Below, in pieces: positions 12,339 through 21,049 of a stretch of DNA of 64,000 nt (position 1 is its first letter; every line of letters begins with the position of its first letter). The stretch is from assembly GCA_014529385.2 (NCBI GenBank), contig CM043969.1:71210176-71274175 (forward strand). Reading direction: 5' to 3'. Made by a program: the position numbers and the translations under genes. The notes under the pieces are model-generated. The model saw nothing but the letters and a program-made list of their open reading frames with translations. It was not told the DNA's origin and searched no databases. This DNA is from Adiantum capillus-veneris (Eukaryota > Streptophyta > Polypodiopsida > Polypodiales > Pteridaceae).

Positions 12339-12825
12339 TCATACCTGCGCGGCCTCACGCTGCTGTCTGAACCGCGTGGCCATTGTCCGCTCATCCTCCC
12401 TGATCTGCAGCCACCTCTCGTGTGGGATGTCCGAAGGCTTCAACGAGCCGGTCCTGAAAGCCTTCCGAGCTGCATCTCGTCGATGTTTGATGGTGTCCCG
12501 TGCAACACCCTTGATCCACCGCGCCGAAACAACGGAAAAACCCGGAGCAGGCTGGTACTCTCTCAGGATGGTCTCCACTATGTAAGTGACTTTTTCCTTG
12601 TCTTGCTGATCCCAAGACGTCAGAATGCTGGTCGAAAACTGCAGCTCCATGAGCTCGCGAATCCGCTGTTGCATCTAAGTCCCGACTCTATCCATGTCAA
12701 CAGAACCATCTCCCTGTACAGTATAGAGCTTGGAGGCACTAGGATCGTGTGCCCCCCAAGGTGTCCGAGGTGTGCTAAGAGGTGTGTCGAGAGGTGTGCC
12801 TGGGTAAGACGGGGGTCGTGAGCGA
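12339..12825 (-). pseudogene. CACTA second gene, C-terminal part (TnpA / Transposase_24-like)
   Basis: On the minus strand a frame reads a Pro/Thr-rich stretch (PPSYPGTPLDTPLSTPRTPW and onward), then a TAG at 12675-12677. It continues in the same frame as a 111-codon reading from ATG at 12674: basic and helical, with SARWIKGVARDTIKHRRDAA and DIPHERWLQIREDE. Arg/Lys-rich helices with spaced Trp after a Pro-rich region resemble the accessory (TnpA-like, Pfam Transposase_24) protein of plant CACTA elements, which binds subterminal repeats. The in-frame stop shows it is defective, unless that stop lies in an unrecognised intron. Confidence 0.5.
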
Positions 12826-12877
12826 GGAGGGGTCGAAGCATCTGTGGACCCTCCTCCACAGCAACCACCAACTCCAC

Positions 12878-13204
12878 CTAACGATCGTCAATATCGGCGA
12901 GTGCGCCTGTGCTGCGGAGATGAGGACGTACCCGCCTCTGCCCCACCCCTAGTGTCGAAGTGGCCGTGATGGGAGAAGAAGGCGTCGTACCCATAGGTGT
13001 CCTGAACCCCGTAGGCGTCCCCCCCCTAGGCGTCGGTCCCTCGGGTGTGAAGCCCGAAGGCGTAATACCCGTGCGTCTAGCTACCCAGTACTGAGAAGCC
13101 TCTGCCATCTGAGTAGGCGTCATCCGTGTAACGAAGCCCATGAATGCATCTGCACTCATGGAAGCGGGATCTGGAATCTCATCTGCCATACTAAAGTCCT
13201 GCAC
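12878..13204 (-). pseudogene. CACTA second gene, N-terminal part
   Basis: A 108-codon frame starting at ATG 13204 reads MQDFSMADEIPDPASMSADA, then a Thr/Pro/Gly-rich tail with repeated T-P-x-G/R words. It lies directly upstream of, and in a different frame from, the Pro/Thr-rich start of the 12.3-12.8 kb segment, so the two are probably one gene joined by an intron or broken by a frameshift. I see no splice pair that decides it. Confidence 0.4.
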
Positions 13205-13332
13205 AAAGAAAGTAAAATAAAGCGTCAGAACACAGTTGTTTAAATTAACTTTAAGCTTAATTTTAAATCAAAGTCTTCACACAAACACTTACAGGCCTAG
13301 GCCTTGACGAGTGAGGCATCATCGATAAGATC

Positions 13333-14280
13333 TTACACCGTATCATCGTCTATCTCTAATTGCAAACATAACTCTGCCCCAACTCGTTCTGGCAAATTTT
13401 CTTCATCCATTGTATCTTCATCTATAAGTGTCAATTCTGGCTCGTCTGCGTCATCCCTCGTATATCTGTAAGCTTCCTCTGCCATATCTTCGTCCATCTC
13501 ATCTAATGTCACAGTAGTATGCACGTCGTCCGACTGACTTTCCTCCAAGAGATCTTGCCCTTCAAATACTTGTTTATTTCTTGGAGCAACCTGAACCACA
13601 AACCACCATTGTCGCTCTCGAGGGTCCGGTACAAAGACCACTTACTCGCAATGTTCGGGGAGAGCAAATGTGTCGCTCGCATCTGTCCAAGTCTTTGTAG
13701 AATCTATTTGCACAAGCTTGTTTCCATCTCTTGCGTACCGTTGCATTGCGACCAGAAGTAATCACCTTGAACCACTTCACATCCAACAAAAACATCTCAA
13801 ACCGCCTGAAGCTTACTTTCAGGATATCTGACACCAGACCACAGTAATCCAGGTTGCTAGTGCTCTCATTTGTGTCTCTAGCATTGGCCCTCCTCTTTTG
13901 TATGAAACTAACCATTACCCCACTGTCAAACGTGTTTCTTCTGCTGTCAATTTTTTGTGTTCTGAAATGCTTTCCATGCGACCACAGTGCCATGTATGTA
14001 TGATACTTCCAGTCACATCCAATAGCCAGCTCTTCCTCTTCTAGAGATATGGGTTCTCCGATCTGTCGAGCTACTCTCACTGTCTTGTCCAACCATGCCA
14101 TTGTAGGGAATTCAGGTAGAGGAGCGAGATAGTCTGGCAAGGGTAAGCCTCTAGTCATTCGACTTCGCCTGAAATCCTGTCGCTCTAGATTGCGTCTCTC
14201 TTTCTCTTCTTCGTACCTTTCAAGCCATTTTTGCATCGGCGCTGAATTTAGTATACAGAACTTCATGATACTGAATTGGC
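13333..14280 (-). pseudogene. TNP2 C-terminal region with DUF4216, frameshifted
   Basis: The minus frame reads KWLERYEEEKERRNLERQDF, LPLPDYLAPLPEFPTMAWLD, GCDWKYHTYMALWSHGKHFR and LDYCGLVSDILKVSFRRFEM then FLLDVKWFKV. The last two are the DUF4216 pattern 'YYG.I..I.E..Y....+.LF.C.W'. A frameshift near 13690 moves the reading to another frame: DTFALPEHCE, then TAA at 13642-13644, then VVFVPDPRERQWWFVVQVAP. Relatives read 'QV.Y..D......W..V...+PR' at that point, so CAA-to-TAA is likely. The reading ends in an acidic tail at 13333. Confidence 0.8.
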
Positions 14281-14410
14281 GATGCGGAGGATGCAAGAAT
14301 GGTGGGAGAGGAGCCATTTTTGCATCGGCACTGAATTTAGTATACTGAATTTCTTCGACACCCCTTACCCGTGCGGCTCCTCTCCCACCAGTCTTGCATC
14401 CTCCTCATCG
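14223..14410. repeat. Local fold-back and direct duplication inside the transposase gene
   Basis: Bases 14281-14315 and 14374-14408 are inverted copies (about 33 of 35 match) with a 58-base loop. A roughly 40-base segment (starting AGCCATTTTTGCATCGGC) is also present as direct copies from 14223 and from 14312, 89 bp apart. The combination suggests a replication template switch. It separates DUF4218 from DUF4216 and breaks the frame. Confidence 0.8.
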
Positions 14411-15437
14411 CTCCACAGTCGAGGCATTTCTGGGTCAGAAACGGATAGAAAATCGGTCGTCAATACAAGAGACTCTTGCACCAGCCATCCTTCTGCCATG
14501 CTCCCCTCTGGACGCGCTTTTTGGCGAACAAAACCCTTAAGTGTTTTCATGAACCACTCTAGAAAGAACATCCAACGGTTGTGGACTGTACCTGCCATTG
14601 CAACCTCATCTACTACATGGACGAGCAAGTGCATTTGGATAGTTAGGTATCTCGTGGGTAGATACTTCTCAATCATGCAAACTACCTCAATGGAGTTAGC
14701 CCTTGCGACTGCAATAGATTCCTCCCGTATCTCCTTGGAAGAGATCCACCGCACTAGCTCTGTAATCTTGTATATGCAGGTCCGCACTTCCTCCGTTAAA
14801 CACCCCTTGATCGCAATTGGAAGAATGAATTGCAAGAACTTATGCCAGTCGTGCGATTTCAACCCTGACAATTGATCGTCACGGGTGAATGCTGTCTTGA
14901 GACATCGCATATATCATGTTGGCGTCCTGAACTCTGAAATCACCCTTTTCACTTGTCGCTCTTCGTTTTTTAGCAATACCCATGGCGCTCTTGGAAGTTT
15001 TGTTTGACCAGTTGCATTGGTGAAAGGCCACAGCTCTGGCATCTTTCCAACCGACTGCAAATCATCTCGTGAAGCTCGATTGTCTTTCATTCCCATGATT
15101 GTCTTCCAGAGGAGCTCTCCCACATTCTTGAATATATGCATTGGATCCAGAAAATGGTTAATTAGTAGATCACCCCAGTACGGCAACATATGGAGAATGG
15201 ACAAACGTTTCATTCCTGGAACAGGTTGCCCCTCATGTTGCTCCCATCGGCGACGCCACTCTTGTGCATGCATAGGACGACATTCGACGCGACCAAGCTG
15301 GCCTTCGCACAAGTGATGGCCATCTGGAAGATAACGGTGGTGGCCTTGATAAATTGTCTTTCGAAGAGAGGTAGAATAGCGCACATCCAAAGACTGCCCG
15401 CAAATTGGACATGCATTGTATCCCGAAGTTGTTAGTC
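14365..15437 (-). pseudogene. TNP2 exon 3 (catalytic region, second part, and DUF4218) with nonsense codon
   Basis: Blocks visible are GYNACPICG, KTIYQGHHRYLPDGHHL, LSILHMLPYWGDLLINHFLD then PMHIFKNV, the DUF4218 signature SGLKSHDWHKFLQFILPIAI, MHLLVHVVDEVAMAGTVHNR then WMFFLEWFMKTLKGFVR, and ARPEGSMAEG. A TGA at 14914-14916 lies inside EFRTPT-stop-YMRCLK, where relatives read P-x-G-Y. A single GGA-to-TGA change explains it, because the same frame continues cleanly on both sides. DUF4218 is an accessory domain of TNP2 transposases. Confidence 0.85.
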
Positions 15438-15516
15438 CTGGATATATCAAAGCATGAATCAGGCCAAGGCAAAGGGCTTGCGAATAGCTAGAATTTTGTA
15501 AATCAATAACCATTAC
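15438..15516 (-). other. Predicted intron 2 of the TNP2 gene (79 bp)
   Basis: The donor is TTCTG/GTAATGG and the acceptor ATATCCAG/GACTAAC on the minus strand. Splicing gives GEASGLTTSGYNACPICG in frame, matching the family reading 'YG..SG....GY.ACP.C'. The unspliced frame stops at 15503. Confidence 0.8.
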
Positions 15517-16256
15517 CAGAAGCTTCTCCGTATCTTGGCCAATCATGCATAGTCCACATAAGAAGTCCATGGATCCTTGCATGCTGTTGTCCTACTGGTT
15601 CAACCGCATCTGCTATGTCGATCCCATGCCATAACTCCTGGAGCTCGTCAACTAGTGGAGCTAGATAAACATCCATGTTTTTTGCCTTAAACTTACCAGG
15701 TACAATCAAGCTTAAAATCAAATGACCCTTCTTGATAGCAAGCCACGGGGAGAGATTGTAATTGATAAGGCACACAGGCCAAGTGCTCCATGACGAGCTT
15801 CTCAAGCCAAATGGATTGACTCCATCCATTGCCATGCCCAAACGCAAATTGCGTGGTTCACTCTTAAAATGTGGCCAGGTATCTTCAATGTGCCTCCAAG
15901 CCTTCAAATCAGCGGGCACCCTAAATGTTGCATCAGCGGATCTATTCGTAGAATGCCACCGCATCAACTTTGCAATGGAACCACAACGAAGCATGCTTTT
16001 TATCCTAGGAATAATAGGGAAATGCCGCAACACTTTAGCTGGCACTGTCTTGCCAACTGCATCTTGTTTGTAGCGCATTGCTCCACACTTAGGACACGAC
16101 AGACAATCTGCGAATTCATTGTGAAAAAGAATGCAATCATTTGGACATGCAGGAATCTTGTTGTAGTCCAAGCCAACTGAGGTTAGAAGTTGCTTTGCAT
16201 CTGGCCTAGAGGGGGGCATTTCATTGCCAGCCGGGAGAAGTTGCTCCCGCAATAAC
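15517..16256 (-). CDS. TNP2 exon 2 (catalytic region, first part)
   Basis: It contains the most conserved TNP2 blocks in order: GLDYNKIPACPNDCILFHNE, CLSCPKCGAMRY, LMRWHSTNRS, ADLKAWRHIEDTWPHFKSEP then RNLRLGMAMDGVNPFG, SSWSTWPVCLINYNLSPW, LILSLIVPGKFKAKNMDVYL, PLVDELQELWHGID, and HGLLMWTMHDWPRYGEASG. This exon is intact. The DGVNPFG block holds one of the acidic residues thought to be catalytic in TNP2. Confidence 0.85.
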
Positions 16257-16337
16257 CTGTTTAAGCCACATTAAATTAAAAAGCTCTCCGAGCACATCAC
16301 CGTTGCAATCGGAAAATCTCTTTTGTAAATTACGTAC
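16257..16337 (-). other. Predicted intron 1 of the TNP2 gene (81 bp)
   Basis: On the minus strand the donor is TTTAG/GTACGTAA and the acceptor TTAAACAG/GTTATTG. Splicing joins ...TALFR to LLREQLLPAGNEMP in frame, which is the family consensus at this place. Unspliced, the frame hits a stop at 16271. Confidence 0.8.
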
Positions 16338-16849
16338 CTAAACAAAGCAGTGACGCTTGCATCTGACCACCCGTACACTGACTGAAGATTCAAAAACGCC
16401 AGACAAGTACGAAGCACAGATATTTTGGCGCCTTCATAGATTGGTTGACGTGCCAACTTCCTCAACATGTCTTCAGGAGATAGGCGCACGTCTTCTGGTG
16501 CTGCTTCGTTCGCGTTCTCCTCACTTGTTTGGAAGAAGGCATCCAGCATCTCCTCCATGCCGTCGTCTTCTGTCTGTAAGCCCTTTTCTGCTTCCATCCA
16601 TGGCTCTATATTGGTCGGACCTTCACGCATAATCTTTTTTCTCTCTCTCTCAGATGTAGGTGCTATGTCACGGAAATCAATGCCCGTTCCATAGGAGTCG
16701 TATCGCAGATTCTGTACGATTTCTCTAGCAAACTCTCCGTACTTGTGCACATGCTCATTACATATCCTACGCTTGTGCAGGATTTGATACTTGCAGAGCA
16801 TGCACGAGCATGCAATCTTTTCCTCCATGTTAGTTGATGACGTTGCCAT
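16338..16849 (-). CDS. TNP2 exon 1 (N-terminal domain)
   Basis: It runs from ATG 16849 to the splice donor after 16338. The N-terminal region contains a Cys/His cluster (C-x-C-x2-C ... C-x2-H), like the transposase-associated domain at the front of plant TNP2 proteins. It is followed by an acidic segment (EMLDAFFQTSEENANEAAPE) and a block ending SVYGWSDASVTALFR, which family members have just before the LLxxxLLPxGN motif. No lesion is seen in this exon. A (TA)n tract lies about 30 bases upstream of the start. Confidence 0.75.
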
Positions 16850-17339
16850 CTACAATGATTATGAATGTTGTTTTAATATATATATATATATATATACTCC
16901 TCACATTGTAAACTACCTCGCATTCTCTAGTCTTGCCCAATCTCCGTACACCTCGGTCCAGAGGTGTATGGAGATCAGGATCACCGAGTCAAAATCTCGT
17001 CTTTATTGGTCAAATCCTATATGGGTAGACACATACGTGTACTCCCAGGTGTACATGGCAATGCATGTAGCAGAAAAAACCCCTTTGCCTCTTTTAGTTC
17101 CATAGTTTCTTTCTCTATCTATGAACCCACCTGCCTCCATTCCAAGGTAGCCTGTCAGAGAAAGATTTCCATAGCCGCACTTGATCAAAGCACAAGCCAT
17201 GGAAGTTCTCAGCCCAATGAAAGTTTTCTACCTGATTGTAAACCGGACGGGGCCTCCATGTCCAAGCCAGAAGATAATGTGGAGATGGATGAGCAACTTG
17301 AGAAAGATTCAGAAGCCTTGCATGGTTCTTGCTCAAAAA

Positions 17340-17484
17340 AGCAATCTCGATCTCTCTTTCTCTCTCGATCTCACTCTCGCTATCTCTCTTTCTCTCTCTC
17401 TCTCGCTCTCGCTCTCGCTATCTCTCTTTCTCTCTCTATTTCCTTATTTTCCTATCTCTCTCTCTGTCTCGCTCTTCACTTCCC

Positions 17485-17577
<93 letters not shown>

Positions 17578-17595
17578 CTCTTTCTCTATCTCTCT

Positions 17596-17690
<95 letters not shown>

Positions 17691-17700
17691 CCCTATCTCT
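17340..17700. repeat. CT / TA / CT microsatellite block inside the CACTA element
   Basis: Degenerate CT/CTCGCTCT words (17340-17489) are followed by (CT)n, about 53 bases of (TA)n (17521-17573), then about 85 bases of near-perfect (CT)n to 17686. The tract looks like a product of slippage expansion. It codes for nothing credible. Confidence 0.9.
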
Positions 17701-18133
17701 CTATTGATCGAACGAGCGACTGAGCTAGGGAGATATAGACGTCCACGACCGCCGATGACTACACAACATCGACAGAGGCTGCATCAGAGGATCTAGCTAG
17801 GTCACTTTGGATCGACATGCATAACGCCCGGTCAGACTACTGACCATGGAGGAGATTGATGAGATCCGCCAGCGACAGCTGCTGGATCTCCTATGATCTA
17901 CCTATCCCAGCTAGCTGGTTTAACCGTTTAGTCCATACCCAGCAGTTTAGGATTCCATAATATTTTATTTTGTCATCTTCTTACTCTGACTTTGTATCAG
18001 ATCCATCACATTGTAAGTTTCTTGTCTCATGTCTCATAGGTCACTTTGGCCTTTCGAAGACGTTAATATAACATTTCATTTCATTTCTCTCTTTAATTAT
18101 TTTTCTTTAATTTTAATTTCCTAAGCATACATT

Positions 18134-18138
<5 letters not shown>

Positions 18139-18204
<66 letters not shown>

Positions 18205-18309
18205 TTCCTACACACACACACACACACTTCTCTCTCTCTCTCTCTCTCTTTCCTACACACACACACACACACACACATCTCTATCTCTCTCTTTCCTACA
18301 CACACACAC

Positions 18310-18387
<78 letters not shown>

Positions 18388-18424
18388 TACACACACACAC
18401 ACGATGTAGAGAGAGAGAGAGAGA
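18139..18424. repeat. Compound (TC)n / (CA)n microsatellite array
   Basis: Alternating blocks of TC and CA repeats are separated by the recurring spacer TTTCCTACACA, which appears four times. The recurrence shows that a larger unit, (TC)n-TTTCCTA-(CA)n, was duplicated several times. It lies just inside the right subterminal array of the CACTA element. Confidence 0.9.
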
Positions 18425-18540
18425 GGGGTTGGGGGGGGGCATAATACCTGCGCAGTAGGTGGAGGCCAAGATTTGAGCAGAGCGAAGACAGAAATGGCCC
18501 CTGCTGCTCGCGGGTTTCACTTTTTCCCCCCAATTTTTTT

Positions 18541-18670
18541 TGCGTCGATATACGCGTCGCTATAGGCGTCGATATACGCATGGGAAGTAAAGCCTTTCCA
18601 CGCGTATATCGACATACATTGAGACGCGTATAGCGACGCCCGCTAATTTCGTCGATATACGCGCGTTGAT
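18541..18670. repeat. CACTA right subterminal repeat array
   Basis: This is the counterpart of the left array, with GCGTCGATATACGC, GCGTCGCTATA, CGCGTATATCGAC and GCGTATAGCGACGC in both orientations. The shared motif confirms that the two ends belong to one element. Confidence 0.85.
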
Positions 18671-18692
18671 ATCTCCATGTTGTGTTGTAGTG

Positions 18693-19135
18693 CAACCTGA
18701 CACCCTCAAACTCTTATAGAAATGGACCTCTCCCAACCCATGCCGTAGGCTATCAATATCGTCACACTGATGATGGGGATGCCATTGAGTAGCCATTGGA
18801 ATATAGATATCTACCCAAAGATTTTTTTCTACATGGCATTACTTGCCATTTTGTAGAGGATTTCCCTATCAAAAATACCCTCCCCCTCTCCTCCCCCCAC
18901 ACCTAGGGGATACTCGTGCTCCCTCAATCCCTCCCATATTCCAGCTTTCCCCTAAACCTCCTAGGTATCCTCCCCCTGCAAGGCCTTAGTCCTCCCAAGT
19001 TGTCCCCAAGGACAACCACAACCAGAAAAGTGAAAGCTGCAATCATTATAAATCAGAGCAGATTTTCCCTTCTAGCTCCTCTCTTTGAGGGGAATGACTC
19101 AAAATCTAGTGAGTTTATCCCACATACTTAGGCAA
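18693..19135 (+). pseudogene. LINE ORF1 3' fragment with decayed zinc knuckle
   Basis: Downstream of the CACTA element a forward frame reads LIEMDLSQPMP near 18710. A second frame reads PLEYRYLPKDFFLHGITCHF then VEDFPI near 18793-18860. Plant LINE ORF1 proteins typically read 'EYE.LP.FC..C...GH...DCP' here. The three cysteines and the histidine spacing have been lost, and a TAG lies just before (18790-18792). The Pro/Ser-rich, Lys-containing stretch at 18916-19131 follows, as expected for an ORF1 C-terminus. Confidence 0.5.
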
Positions 19136-19439
19136 CCCCTAGGCTAAGAGTTTAGTAAGGCTAGAGGCTCCCTCGACATGGGTGAACTAGCCCCTATGAA
19201 AATCCTAAAGGAAATCCTGCTCCAGTGTCCCATACACCCCCAAGGTGTGAGAATAGTGGAAAGAAAGACAAGCAGGTTCTTTGATGAAGGTTCTTCCCTA
19301 GAATTATATGAAGGGGATCATGTCCCACTGGGACCTCTTCTCTCGTATGCCCATAGTCAAAAAATCTTGGTGTCTAAATTAATTTATAACTCCTTTCAAC
19401 TGCATATTGGTCTCCATCTATGATAATGGCTTGGTAGCT

Positions 19440-19815
19440 GACAAGTTGACCAGTCTTCTTCCTCATTGCATCGTGGTTGGATATTTCAACATGGTGGATT
19501 ATCGAGGATATATTCCTCCAAAAAGGGTAGGTTTTTTTAGGAGTAGAGAAGCATGCCTAGGATCTTCTCCATACCTCTAGCCATCTTTGGGACATAGGGT
19601 ACGAAAAGGAGTTTACTTGGAAAAACTATTGGAGAGGAAAAACGCTATGTGAGCTCCCCCATTGCCTATCTCTTCAACAAGCTCGAGGCCAAAGCTCACT
19701 ACACAAGCTGCCTCTTAGACCATTACCTACTTATGATCACCATTGACGACAAGTCCTCCATAATTAGGAGTAGTTGGTTTCATACAAACCATTATCTTTT
19801 ACTCATCCCTCAAGT
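19440..19815 (+). pseudogene. LINE endonuclease (APE-like) fragment
   Basis: The endonuclease of L1 elements nicks target DNA to prime reverse transcription. Here IVVGYFNMVDYRGYIPPKR (about 19470-19530) corresponds to the family motif 'GDFN', with the Asp replaced by Tyr. DIGYEKEFTWKN (about 19585-19625) matches the 'G...FTW.N' block, and SCLLDHYLL (about 19712-19738) matches the terminal 'SDH.P' block. The blocks lie in different frames, so the gene is broken. The endonuclease gives strong support for a LINE; the family within L1 is not resolved. Confidence 0.65.
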
Positions 19816-19820
19816 ATAGG

Positions 19821-20037
19821 CAGTGTTCGGGAAAAATCATTTTTCCAAACATACAAAATTCCTTTCCTTGTTTATTTCAAGAGGAAATTTCAAAAAATTA
19901 GGCTATGTTTTTAGATTTTTACACTATTTTTGTCTATTCTTGGGGCGGCATTTCTCCTTTTTCCCGTGCCCTCAACCGGCATTTTTGAAATTGAACAGGG
20001 CACGATATTAATCTGAGACACATTTTTCCCAAAACTC
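19821..20037 (+). mobile_element. hAT-like MITE, copy 1 (217 bp)
   Basis: The left end is CAGTGTTCGGGAAAAATC and the right end, reverse-complemented, GAGTTTTGGGAAAAATGTG. The flanks AGTATAGG (19813-19820) and GGTATAGG (20038-20045) form an 8-bp target duplication with one mismatch, the size typical of hAT elements. A second copy in the opposite orientation is at 25100-25319. There is no coding capacity. It is inserted in the LINE relic. Confidence 0.8.
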
Positions 20038-20631
20038 GGTATAGGAGGCTATCATTTCTATATGTAACAATGCCTTCTCTACCTCTCCCTACACAACCAA
20101 GGCTTGGTCAATTGCAATCGCTAAGACCCCACACACCCTCATCAATTTTTGAAAACAAGTGGCTCAGATAAGAAGACAAGGGAAGGAATAGCCGTACTCG
20201 AACCTAATCCAAGTAGAATCTCAGTCACCCTCTTGGGACATCTAGACTTTGATCTCTGACCTCAGGCATGAAATCAAGCTTGAAGAGGAACTCATCCTCA
20301 AGCATTCCACTATCTATTCAAAGAATGGTGGGCACAAAAACTCGATAGGCCATCCAAGGATATGTTCAAGCTCCTTAGGAAGACAAAATCAAGAGAGACC
20401 TCACCTCTATTTCTCTCTTGTAATAGTGAAATCACTTCCACTGAAGACAACCTTGAGTATGCTAAGGCCCATTTTCAGGTGCTTTTCAGCCTGCTTGAGG
20501 AGATTTCAGATCATGCTACCTCTTGCAAGACTAGAGTTATAGAAGCAAGATGAAAGGTGGTACCAAACCAAGCCAAGGTCAAGGATTAATCCCCAATTTC
20601 CCTTGATGACCTCTACATATCCATAGAAGAC

Positions 20632-21040
<409 letters not shown>

Positions 21041-21049
21041 GGTTGATTT

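Larger units (their letters stand above)
13333..16849 (-). pseudogene. TNP2-type CACTA transposase, disabled
   Basis: The gene reads minus strand from ATG 16849. It has an N-terminal zinc-finger-like segment (CSCMLCKYQILHKRRICNEH), an acidic linker, the TNP2 catalytic region, DUF4218 and DUF4216. Two clean introns are predicted (16257-16337 and 15438-15516); removing them restores the expected reading (ALFRLLREQLLPAGNEMP and GEASGLTTSGYNACPICG). Four lesions disable it: a TGA at 14914-14916 where family members have Gly, a local fold-back duplication at 14223-14410, a frameshift near 13690, and a TAA at 13642-13644. TNP2 proteins cut and join at the CACTA ends. The intact TIR and target duplication mean this copy moved while a functional enzyme existed, possibly supplied in trans. 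Confidence 0.9.
11215..18692 (-). mobile_element. Full-length CACTA (En/Spm) transposon, 7,478 bp
   Basis: The left end reads CACTACAACAAAAATAGG and the right end, on the opposite strand, CACTACAACACAACATGG, so the TIR is about 13 bp and carries the CACTA signature. The 3-bp sequence CAA lies directly outside both ends (11212-11214 and 18693-18695); a 3-bp target duplication is the rule for CACTA elements. Subterminal regions (11228-11350 and 18541-18670) are packed with direct and inverted copies of a GCGTCGATATACGC / TAGCGACGC-type motif. These are the places where the accessory TnpA-type protein binds in En/Spm. The transposase genes run on the minus strand. The 3' third contains about 1 kb of CT, TA and CA microsatellites. 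Confidence 0.95.
10890..20560 (+). mobile_element. L1-type LINE relic, split by a CACTA element and a MITE
   Basis: Plus-strand sequence on either side of the CACTA element (to 11214 and from 18693) joins into one LINE-like reading. It has an ORF1 with a DUF4283-like segment ending in a decayed zinc knuckle, then an endonuclease segment (about 19440-19815), then a post-endonuclease region to about 20560. The CACTA insertion has a CAA target duplication, and removing it keeps the ORF1 reading going. The hAT-like MITE at 19821-20037 interrupts the endonuclease 3' side. No RT domain is present: the relic runs into CT/CA microsatellites at 20632. The 5' limit is a guess. Confidence 0.6.

Noticed and set aside
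17181-17796. Long Ser/Leu- and Tyr/Ile-rich frames over the CT and TA tracts
   Set aside because: They are translations of (CT)n and (TA)n microsatellites in two overlapping frames. There is no complexity or conservation.
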